Below are positions 44,211 to 51,972 of a stretch of DNA of 64,000 nucleotides, piece after piece. A model generated the notes under the pieces. It saw nothing but the letters and a program-made list of their open reading frames with translations, made no database searches and was not told where the DNA came from. The position numbers were made by a program, and so were the translations under genes. How positions within the stretch are numbered: the first letter of the stretch is position 1; each line of letters starts with the position of its first letter. This DNA is from Verrucomicrobiia bacterium. Its GTDB lineage: Bacteria > Verrucomicrobiota > Verrucomicrobiia > JABWAM01. The stretch spans positions 1 through 64,000 of the forward strand of contig JADZFN010000055.1 in the NCBI GenBank assembly GCA_020849895.1, in the 5' to 3' direction.

Positions 44211-46013
44211 TCAGACGGAGATTTCGTGTTCGGGGACGGAGAGGGTCGTCTTCCCCGCGAGCTGCTCTTTCACGGCGGCGACGAGTTGGCGCGGAGTGAA
44301 GGGTTCGCCGTCGTATTTGCGAATATGCCCGTGCGCGGAGAATCCGGTTTCGGAACGCAGATAGCGCGCGAACTGGCCGCTGATGCTGTTTTCCACGATC
44401 ACCGCCCGTTTGGCTTGGACGAGTGCGTCGAGGATCTCCTTCGCATGGAACGGGACGAGCCACTTGATGTGGAGGTGATTGGCGATGATTTTCTCCTCCG
44501 TGGCCAGGCGGGCGATCGCCTCCCGGATCACTCCGAGCGTCGAGCCCCAACCCACGAGAGTGACCTCCGCGTTCGCGGCGCCAAAAAGGCGGGGCGGAGC
44601 GACCGCGCGGAGCATCCCCTCCACTTTGCGCATGCGTTTTTCATGCATCGCCCGCCGCTTTTTCGGGTTTGTGAACTCGTCACTGATAAGCACGCCGTCC
44701 TCGTCGTGCTCGTCGCTCGCCACCACGTGCAGGTGTCCGGGCGTGCCGGGCACCGCGCGCGGAGAGACGCCGCTCTCGGTGATCTTGTAGCGGAGATAGG
44801 CGCGGTCGTTGGAGCCGCTCGTGGGATTCACGTCCGCGGGGACGTCCTTCGGGAAGAGGATGGGGCCGCGATCAATGGGCCCATTGAACTTCAGCGCCGC
44901 GGGGTCCACGCTCGACGTGCCTTCGGAGACGAGGAGGTCGCTCAGGATGATCCCCGGGCAATGGAAGCGGTCCAGGAGATTGAATAGCTCCGGCACGGTG
45001 TCGAACGCGTCCTGTGAGCTGGACACCGACACGATCGCGCGCGGGTAGTCGCCCTGACCGGCGCCGAGCATCTGCCAGAGGTCGCCCTGCTCCGTCTTGG
45101 TCGGCACTCCCGTCGCGGGGCCCGCGCGCTGCACGTCAATGCCGACGACGGGGATCTCCATCATCGCGGCGGCGCCGAAGGCCTCCGTCATCAGGGCGAA
45201 GCCTCCGCCCGAGGTGGCGCACATCGCGCGGCAGCCGGCGTGTCCGGCGCCGATGATCATGTTCGCGACGCTGATTTCATCCTCGACCTGGCGGACCATG
45301 ATCCCGAGCTCGCGCGCGTGTTTCGCAAACCACACGAGCACGCCTGTGGCCGGACTCATCGGGTAAGCGGCGTAGAAGTTCACTCCCGCGGCGGCGCCAC
45401 CCATGGCGAGGGCTTCGTTCCCGGTGATCACTCCGAATTCCCGTCCCGTCTTCGGAAGCGGGCGCGGCCAGGGCTTGAAGTGCGCGGCGGCGTATTCGTA
45501 GCCGCCCCTTGCGGCGCCGACGTTTTCGGCGATCACCGCGTCGCCCTTCTTTCGGAACTGAACGGTGAGGATCTCCTCAAGGAACGAGAATTCGATGCCG
45601 AGCATGTTGAGCGTCGCGCCGAGGGCGACCGTGTTGCCGAGCAGGCGGTTCGGGGTGATCTGTTTCGCGGGGATCGCGCACAGTTGGACGCCGTCCGCCG
45701 CCGTGCCGGGTTTCACTTTCTCCGAATCGAAAAGGACCGAACTCCCCGCCTTCATCAGGCGGAGATGGCGGTCCATCGTGTCCTGATTCAGGCAGAGGAG
45801 TGCGTCGAGGCGGTCTCCGTGGCAGAGGACCTCCTCTTCGCTTGCGCGCAGGGTCAGGAAGGTATGCCCTCCGCGGATGATGGACTGATAGGCGTTGTAG
45901 GCGAAGAAGTGCAGGCCGCGGCGGGCGAAGATGCGCGCGAGGACATTCCCCGAGGTCGCGATCCCTTGCCCGTTCTCGCCGCCGATACCGATGGCAAAGT
46001 CAACGTGGGACAT
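44211..46013 (-). CDS. korA: 2-oxoacid:ferredoxin oxidoreductase alpha subunit (gamma-alpha fusion)
   Basis: A 600-residue fusion. Residues about 1-185 are the gamma domain (GIGGENGQGIATSGNVLARI, YQSIIRGGHTFLTLR) and about 190-600 the alpha domain (NEALAMGGAAAGVNFYAAYPMSPATGVL, VEDEISVANMIIGAGHAGCRAMCATSGGGFALM, VQRAGPATGVPTKTEQGDL). No ferredoxin-type delta domain is attached, so a separate ferredoxin accepts electrons. It is 51 bases upstream of korB and 68 downstream of glnB. Confidence 0.95.
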   Translation of the reverse strand: MSHVDFAIGIGGENGQGIATSGNVLARIFARRGLHFFAYNAYQSIIRGGHTFLTLRASEEEVLCHGDRLDALLCLNQDTMDRHLRLMKAGSSVLFDSEKVKPGTAADGVQLCAIPAKQITPNRLLGNTVALGATLNMLGIEFSFLEEILTVQFRKKGDAVIAENVGAARGGYEYAAAHFKPWPRPLPKTGREFGVITGNEALAMGGAAAGVNFYAAYPMSPATGVLVWFAKHARELGIMVRQVEDEISVANMIIGAGHAGCRAMCATSGGGFALMTEAFGAAAMMEIPVVGIDVQRAGPATGVPTKTEQGDLWQMLGAGQGDYPRAIVSVSSSQDAFDTVPELFNLLDRFHCPGIILSDLLVSEGTSSVDPAALKFNGPIDRGPILFPKDVPADVNPTSGSNDRAYLRYKITESGVSPRAVPGTPGHLHVVASDEHDEDGVLISDEFTNPKKRRAMHEKRMRKVEGMLRAVAPPRLFGAANAEVTLVGWGSTLGVIREAIARLATEEKIIANHLHIKWLVPFHAKEILDALVQAKRAVIVENSISGQFARYLRSETGFSAHGHIRKYDGEPFTPRQLVAAVKEQLAGKTTLSVPEHEISV

Positions 46014-46081
46014 GAGGCGCTCACTCTAACTCAACATCCTCCGTTCGCAAGCAGCCCTTCGCCGCCGCGAGAACGCCTGGA

Positions 46082-46447
<366 letters not shown>

Positions 46448-46520
46448 TCATACGGAATCGGCGGGAGACTGTCCACTTTAATCTTGTGCCCTAGCAGAGA
46501 TTGCTCTACCGCCAAACACC

Positions 46521-47654
46521 GTGAAATCCATTCGTCTCGGCGTCCTCGGCGTCGGTGGCATGGGCGCCCACCATGCGAAAACCGTTCTCGATGGCAAGGT
46601 CCACGGCCTCGAGCTGGCCGCCGTATGCGACCTCAACGTCGCCGCGTTCAAGCTCGCGCCCGACCTTCCCCGCTTCACCGATTCGGAGGCCTTGCTGGAC
46701 GCGGGCCTTGTGGACGCCGTCCTCATCGCCACGCCGCATTACGCGCACACCACGCTCGGCATCGCCGCGCTGAAACGCGGTCTCCACGTCCTCGTTGAAA
46801 AGCCGATTTCCGTCCACAAGATGGACGCCGAACGCCTCGTCGCCGCGCACCGTGGGAAGAAGCAGGTTTTTGCCGCGATGTTCAATCAGCGCACCGACGC
46901 CCAGTTCATGAAGGTGCGCGAGCTCGTTTGCAACGGATCCCTCGGAGAGATCCGCCGTATGAGCTGGATCGTCACCGACTGGTTCCGTTCGGACGCCTAC
47001 TACGCGTCCGGATCCTGGCGTGCCACCTGGGAAGGCGAAGGCGGCGGCGTGCTCCTCAACCAGTGCCCGCACCAGCTCGATCTCCTCCAATGGATTTTCG
47101 GGATGCCCGCGCGCGTGCGCGCCTTCTGCCGCTTCGGGCGCTACCACAGGATCGCCGTCGAGGACGACGTTACGGCGTATCTCGAGTTTCCGAATGGGGC
47201 GACCGGCGTCTTCGTGACCACCACCGGCGAACTGCCGGGGACCAATCGCCTCGAAATCGCCGCCGAGAACGGGCGGCTCATCCTCGAAGGCGGCAAGATC
47301 GAATTTCTCCGCAACGAAATTCCCACGACGAAGTACTGCCGCACGACGGCGCGCCTCATGGGTGCGCCGCCGACCTGGAACATCGCCATCCCCGTGTCGA
47401 GCGCCATGTGGGGCGGACAGCACCAGCTCGTGCTCCAGAACTTCGCCGACGCCATTCTCGAAGGGAAACCGCTCATCGCGCCCGCCTCGGAAGGGGGCCG
47501 CTCGGTCGAGCTCGGCAACGCGATGCTCCTTTCGACCTGGCTCGATCGCACGATCGAACTGCCGATGGATGGACGCCTCTTCGCGCGCGAACTTCAGAAA
47601 CGCATCCGCGCCGAGCGCGCCACGAAGAAAAAGGGCAGAGGTCCCCGCCGCTGA
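46521..47654 (+). CDS. Gfo/Idh/MocA-family oxidoreductase
   Basis: A 377-residue NAD(P)-dependent sugar or cyclitol dehydrogenase. The Rossmann motif is GVLGVGGMGAHHAK and the catalytic lysine lies in HVLVEKPISVH. GGGVLLNQCPHQLDLLQWIFG is the typical C-terminal-domain segment with the conserved histidine. The N-terminal start fits well (MKSIRLGVLGVGG). Substrate unknown. It is divergent from glnB and ends in front of an intrinsic terminator; another family member lies convergent. Confidence 0.92.
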   Translation: MKSIRLGVLGVGGMGAHHAKTVLDGKVHGLELAAVCDLNVAAFKLAPDLPRFTDSEALLDAGLVDAVLIATPHYAHTTLGIAALKRGLHVLVEKPISVHKMDAERLVAAHRGKKQVFAAMFNQRTDAQFMKVRELVCNGSLGEIRRMSWIVTDWFRSDAYYASGSWRATWEGEGGGVLLNQCPHQLDLLQWIFGMPARVRAFCRFGRYHRIAVEDDVTAYLEFPNGATGVFVTTTGELPGTNRLEIAAENGRLILEGGKIEFLRNEIPTTKYCRTTARLMGAPPTWNIAIPVSSAMWGGQHQLVLQNFADAILEGKPLIAPASEGGRSVELGNAMLLSTWLDRTIELPMDGRLFARELQKRIRAERATKKKGRGPRR

Positions 47655-47685
47655 TTCTCCGGCGTCTTCCGTGCGCGGAGGCGAC

Positions 47686-47709
47686 GGGCCGCGATCTTCG
47701 GCCCTTTTT
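47686..47709 (+). terminator. Intrinsic terminator
   Basis: GGGCCG (47686-47691) and CGGCCC (47699-47704) form a 6-bp GC stem around a 7-base loop and are followed directly by TTTTT (47705-47709). This is a textbook rho-independent terminator for the upstream plus-strand oxidoreductase, between two convergent genes. Confidence 0.8.
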
Positions 47710-47719
47710 CCTGGGCGCT

Positions 47720-49003
47720 TCAGCCCCGCAGTTCGCTCAGCTCCACGGTCCGTCCTTCGCGCCGGGACTTTTCCGCTGCGAAGACCACGGTGTGCGAGCG
47801 CAGGGATTCCTGTGCGTTGGTGAGAATGAGCCCGGCTTTTTTCTCCCGGATCGCCCTCAACCACGCGCGGACCACCCGGTCGTCACCGCCGCCGTGGCCC
47901 CCTTCCTCTTCCTTCACGAGGATCTCTTCGGTATTCCCGCTCGCGAAGGGGCGGACCACAATCCGGTTCTCGAAAAACTCCATTTCCCCCTCGGTGCCGT
48001 GCAGACGGATCTTGCGGCCGCCGGTTTGCGTGAAGGCCGTCATCGTGAAGGTGGCGGTGATCCCTCCCTTAAATTCCATGGCGACGACCTGGTGGTCCAC
48101 CACGTCGTTGCCCGCGCGCCAGACGCAGCGGCCGTAGGGGCCTTTGCGGATCGCCTCGAGGTGCGCCGCGTGCGAGTGGTCGGGGGAAACCGCGGTCGCA
48201 GGCCAGATCTCGCGGTTGCCGTTCACGTAGTGGCGGATCGCCGAGTAGGGGCAGGTCTCCTCGACGGCGCAGCCGTCCGTGCAGCGTTCCGTGCTCCCTT
48301 TTGGGGCGTGTTCAGGGCGGAAATAAGACAGCGATCCGAACGAGCTCACTCGCAGGCATGGCGCGCCGACAAGGTGGCAGATGTAATCCACATCGTGGCA
48401 GCTCTTTGCCATGAGCATGAAGGTGGACTCCGCCTCGCGTCCCCAGTTGCCGCGCACGAAGCTGTGCGCCTGATGCAAGAAGGCCACCGCTTCGAGCTGG
48501 TCGAGCGACACGAGCTTCCCAATCCGCCCTTCATCGAGCAGGTTTTTCAGCGTTGCGAACGCCTTGTGGTAACGGAGCGAATGGCACACGGCCACGGCCC
48601 TCTTCGAGCGGCGTTGCGCCGCTTCGATCGCGCGGCAGTCCTCGATCGTCACCGCCATCGGTTTCTCGAGGAGGAGGTCGTAGCCCTGATCGAGCGCCGC
48701 CACCGACGGCTCGACGTGCTCCCGGTCCATGGTGGCGACGATCACCGCGTCGCACGACTTCGGACGCGCAAGGAACTCCCGCCAATCCTTGAAAACCGCG
48801 CCTTCACCCAGCCCGTGTTTTTTCGCGAATGCCTCGCGATATGCCGCGCGCGGTTCCGCCACGGCCGCCACCCTCGTCTGCGTTGGTATCTTTGCGAGGA
48901 GCTCGCCGAAGTGGACGCCCCTCCCACCCGCGCCGAAGACGGCCACGGCAAGCGGCTTTGAGGAGGCGCGGGAGATGGAGCGGGAGGGGAGAGACTTGGA
49001 CAT
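47720..49003 (-). CDS. Gfo/Idh/MocA-family oxidoreductase
   Basis: A 427-residue member of the same superfamily as its convergent neighbour but clearly divergent. The Rossmann motif is AVFGAGGRGVHFGELL and the catalytic-lysine motif DLLLEKPMAVTIEDC. A cysteine-rich insertion (CTDGCAVEETCPYSAIRHYV, about 245-265) is seen in one subgroup of PVC oxidoreductases. The MAKSCHDVDYICHLVG segment holds the conserved histidine region. Substrate unknown. It lies 9 bases after thyX on the minus strand. Confidence 0.9.
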   Translation of the reverse strand: MSKSLPSRSISRASSKPLAVAVFGAGGRGVHFGELLAKIPTQTRVAAVAEPRAAYREAFAKKHGLGEGAVFKDWREFLARPKSCDAVIVATMDREHVEPSVAALDQGYDLLLEKPMAVTIEDCRAIEAAQRRSKRAVAVCHSLRYHKAFATLKNLLDEGRIGKLVSLDQLEAVAFLHQAHSFVRGNWGREAESTFMLMAKSCHDVDYICHLVGAPCLRVSSFGSLSYFRPEHAPKGSTERCTDGCAVEETCPYSAIRHYVNGNREIWPATAVSPDHSHAAHLEAIRKGPYGRCVWRAGNDVVDHQVVAMEFKGGITATFTMTAFTQTGGRKIRLHGTEGEMEFFENRIVVRPFASGNTEEILVKEEEGGHGGGDDRVVRAWLRAIREKKAGLILTNAQESLRSHTVVFAAEKSRREGRTVELSELRG

Positions 49004-49012
49004 GCGTCCACT

Positions 49013-50584
49013 TCAAATTAATCGGGCGTAATCGTCAAGGTTCAAGCGCCATACGGGAATCCCGCAGTAGCGCTCCCCTTCGGGGCAGATCGGCCTCTGC
49101 CCGGCGCGGTCGCGCAGGCCGCAGGGCGGCAGAAGAAACTTTCCGATGCGCGGGTTCACCTCGCGCACCTGGCGGGCTTCGTCCAGCGCTGCGAGCCAGA
49201 TTTCCTCCTGCGCGTTGTAACAGAGCCGCATTGCGCACTTGTGGCGGAGGCTCATCAGATCGGCCGATTCGGTGAAGCGGATCGCCACGGCGTTCGGGAG
49301 CGCGTAGGCGGCGAACTCGTCCGGAGCGCCCGCCGCGCGCAGTGCCGTGAGCCCCTCCCACGCGCGCGCCATCGCCCGTTCGTAGAGCGCACGGCATTTC
49401 GCGTCGGCCCGCACCACCGCCGGGGTGATGTAGTCCGGGTCGCGCGTCAGATAGGCCGCGAGACAGGGACGCGACCCCGGCGTCATGCGGTGGCGCTGGT
49501 CCTGGGAATCGGCCGTATGACTGAGTTTTTTGCGAAAGGTCCATGCGGGATGGAAGAGGGCGCGCGCCACCTTCGAAAGGCTCGTGAGGTTCATCGCTTC
49601 TCCGAGGAGGCGGTTGCGCGCGGGATCGAGCGCCAGGGCGATCGCGTCGTCGTCTTCCAAGTCGGCACGCGGCGCGCCGAGGACCTCGCGTACGGCGTCG
49701 GCCAGCAGCTTTTCGTTGTTCACCTTGTGGTCCACGAGCAGGGAAACCCGTCCGCCGAGGTCCACGTCGAATTCGTGGATGAACTGCGCCTGGGCGCGGG
49801 CGTCCGCCGCGCCGACGGCTTCCCGGAAGAAACGGTGCTCCGCGGTTTCCTCGAGGGGGATCGGTTCTTCGAGCACCGCCCGGTATCCGGGTGCGACGCG
49901 GAGAAGCTCCTCCACCATCGCGCCGACCACGAGCGCCTGTTCCGCCGGCGCATCCATCTGGCGGCAGCAGCGGTGGTAGCGCATCAGGGTGATGCCGCTC
50001 ACCGTATGGTAGAGGTTGGTGAACGTGCCGATCGGAAGCGCGTAGCGCGCCGCCTCCATGCAGCGTTTTCTGATGGCGTCGCGCGTCGTTTTTTCCTCGG
50101 GGTTTTTTGCGCGCCCCTTGAAGCGCGCGAAGTATTCCTCGGCCACCGGTGGTTCGAGCGCCGCTGCCAGCTCCCGATAGGCTTCGAACTGCCCCTCCGT
50201 CGTCCGGCGGTACACTTCGAGCGCCCGCCCCTCCAGGGGCGGCACCGCGCAGGTGTCGGGCTTCACCTCCACATATCGCTGGCTCACCTGCTCCGAGTTA
50301 TAGAACGGATGGCTGTGCAGGAACGTCCAGACGAACTGGCGCGAGACGTTCGCCAGGGCGAACTGGAAGTGGGCATGTTGGAAGACCGTATGATGCCCTC
50401 CCAGGTAAAGGCTTCGCGCCAGGTCGTCGCGGCGCGGCCAGCCCGCCACTTCTTCCGCAGTCACGATCCCCTTCGCCGAGTAGCAGGTGCGCGCCGCGGC
50501 CACAGCGTTGTCGAAGGCGTTCGAAAAAGCCCCCGTGAGACGGACGACGGGCGGCGCGGAGAGGAATCGGAGAGGAACGCTCAT
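49013..50584 (-). CDS. thyX: Two-domain FAD-dependent thymidylate synthase (ThyX)
   Basis: A 523-residue protein, over twice the usual ThyX length, made of two ThyX-like halves. The N-terminal half has NSEQVSQRYVEV, the second part of the ThyX signature, but the RHR positions read HSH. The C-terminal half has an intact RHR (SQDQRHRMTPGSRP) but a degraded second part. ThyX makes dTMP from dUMP using methylene-THF and FAD. Long duplicated forms are known in some bacteria; whether this one is catalytic should depend on complementary halves. ATG 50584 (MSVPLRFLSAPPVV) is preferred over the longer frame. Confidence 0.85.
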   Translation of the reverse strand: MSVPLRFLSAPPVVRLTGAFSNAFDNAVAAARTCYSAKGIVTAEEVAGWPRRDDLARSLYLGGHHTVFQHAHFQFALANVSRQFVWTFLHSHPFYNSEQVSQRYVEVKPDTCAVPPLEGRALEVYRRTTEGQFEAYRELAAALEPPVAEEYFARFKGRAKNPEEKTTRDAIRKRCMEAARYALPIGTFTNLYHTVSGITLMRYHRCCRQMDAPAEQALVVGAMVEELLRVAPGYRAVLEEPIPLEETAEHRFFREAVGAADARAQAQFIHEFDVDLGGRVSLLVDHKVNNEKLLADAVREVLGAPRADLEDDDAIALALDPARNRLLGEAMNLTSLSKVARALFHPAWTFRKKLSHTADSQDQRHRMTPGSRPCLAAYLTRDPDYITPAVVRADAKCRALYERAMARAWEGLTALRAAGAPDEFAAYALPNAVAIRFTESADLMSLRHKCAMRLCYNAQEEIWLAALDEARQVREVNPRIGKFLLPPCGLRDRAGQRPICPEGERYCGIPVWRLNLDDYARLI

Positions 50585-50669
50585 GCGTGAGGTCTTGCGG
50601 ATTTCGCGTCGAGCCTTTACCTTGGCGCAACTCGCGTCCGGTGTCCACGCCCCGAGCGCGCTCCCCGCC

Positions 50670-51368
50670 ATGCCGACCATCCTTCTAGTGGACGACGAAC
50701 CCGCCAACCTCGAAGTGGGCGCCGAACTGGTGGCCGTCGAGGGCTACAAGGCGATCACCGCCGGCGACGGCGAACAGGCCCTTCGCGCCGTGCAGGACTA
50801 TCGCCCCGACCTCGCCATCCTCGACATCGTGATGCCGAAGATGAACGGCATCGAGCTCTGTCGCCGCATCAAGACCAACCCCCTCAGCTACGCGATGCCG
50901 GTGATCATGATCACCGCGCTCACTTCGCAGGAGGACAAGCTCAAGGCGATCCGCGCCGGCGCCGACGATTTTCTCACCAAGCCCTTCGACCGCATCGAGC
51001 TCGCGGCGCGCCTGCGCTCCCTGCTCCGCCTCAAGGCGATCCACGACCGCCTCGAATCCAGCCTCGCCACCCTCCGCGAGATGCAGCAGGCGCGCGAGCA
51101 GCTCCTCCTCCGCGCCGCCCGCGACGTGAACGGTCCGCTCAACGCGATTTCCGACTGCCTCCAATCCGTCGCCTCCGGGCAGCATCTCCTGCCGCCCGAC
51201 GTCTCCCAGAAGATCGAGCCCGCGCTCTTCTGCGTGGACATGGTGGGCTCGATGGTCGGCGATTTCGCGAACATCATGCGCCTCGAACAGGACAAGCTCC
51301 AGATCGCCTATGAATCGCTCAAGGCCGAACAGGCCGCCAACGCCAGGCAGCAGGAACAGCAGAAGTAG
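50670..51368 (+). CDS. Response regulator with degenerate histidine-kinase-like tail
   Basis: A 232-residue protein. Residues 1-120 form a receiver with the acidic pair in LLVDDEPAN, acceptor Asp52 in AILDIVMPKMNG and Lys in FLTKPFDR. Residues about 125-232 form two long helices; EQLLLRAARDVNGPLNAISD resembles a HisKA H-box (SHELRTPLNAI) in which the phospho-histidine is replaced by Arg. No ATPase domain follows. It may dimerise or bind a kinase rather than act on DNA. ATG 50670 is the start; it is divergent from thyX. Confidence 0.85.
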   Translation: MPTILLVDDEPANLEVGAELVAVEGYKAITAGDGEQALRAVQDYRPDLAILDIVMPKMNGIELCRRIKTNPLSYAMPVIMITALTSQEDKLKAIRAGADDFLTKPFDRIELAARLRSLLRLKAIHDRLESSLATLREMQQAREQLLLRAARDVNGPLNAISDCLQSVASGQHLLPPDVSQKIEPALFCVDMVGSMVGDFANIMRLEQDKLQIAYESLKAEQAANARQQEQQK

Positions 51369-51394
51369 GCGCTGTCCGACGCGGCTTTTCGAGC

Positions 51395-51916
51395 ATGGAA
51401 GAATGGAAAATCCAGCCGCGCGGCAGCGCCTGCTCCGTCTGCCGCCGCCCCTTCGAGGCCAGGGAGACCTGCCACACGGTGCTGACCCTTCGCGCCGGGC
51501 AGTTCCTCCGCGAGGACCTATGCGCCCCCTGCTGGCAGGGACAGGGCGGAGGCGAGGTCCGCGCGCGCGTCGGCGTGGTGTCGCTCTGGCAGGGGGGCTT
51601 CGAGCCTCCCGAAGCGCCTCCGCCCGATCCGCTGCCTCACCAGGACGCCGAGTCCATCCTCCGCCGCATGATGGAGCGCAACTCGCCTGAGGAAGCCGAG
51701 GCGCGTTATCTCCTGGCCGTCATGCTCGAACGCAAGCGCGTCTTCCGCCATCGTGAGACCCGGCAGGGCGAGACGCCTCTCCTCGTCTACGAACACGCCG
51801 GCACCGGTGAGGCGTTCCTGATCCACGATCCGCGCCTCCGTTTGGACCAGCTCGACGCCGTGCAGCAACGCGTCTCCGCCATGCTCGACGGTGGAGGTGT
51901 CGGCGCGAAGGCATGA
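51395..51916 (+). CDS. Zinc-ribbon protein of unknown function
   Basis: A 173-residue protein with an N-terminal CxxC...CxxC module (Cys13, Cys16, Cys43, Cys46, plus Cys26) likely to bind zinc. A Pro-rich linker and a helical middle (SPEEAEARYLLAVMLERKRVF) lead to a beta segment (ETPLLVYEHAGTGEAFLIHDPRL). I recognise no named family, though it reads as a conserved protein and not as a chance frame. It is 26 bases downstream of the response regulator and likely co-transcribed. Confidence 0.65.
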   Translation: MEEWKIQPRGSACSVCRRPFEARETCHTVLTLRAGQFLREDLCAPCWQGQGGGEVRARVGVVSLWQGGFEPPEAPPPDPLPHQDAESILRRMMERNSPEEAEARYLLAVMLERKRVFRHRETRQGETPLLVYEHAGTGEAFLIHDPRLRLDQLDAVQQRVSAMLDGGGVGAKA

Positions 51917-51967
51917 GAGGGTGTTTGAAAATTCAACAGAGGGCAGGCCAATTTTCAAACACCCTCT
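51916..51967. terminator. Long perfect inverted repeat between convergent genes
   Basis: AGAGGGTGTTTGAAAATT (51916-51933) and AATTTTCAAACACCCTCT (51950-51967) form a perfect 18-bp stem with a 16-base loop, filling the 56-base gap between convergent stops. AT-rich inner ends and placement suggest a bidirectional terminator; there is no external T-tract. A small repeat-element origin is also possible. Confidence 0.7.
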
Positions 51968-51972
51968 GAGAG

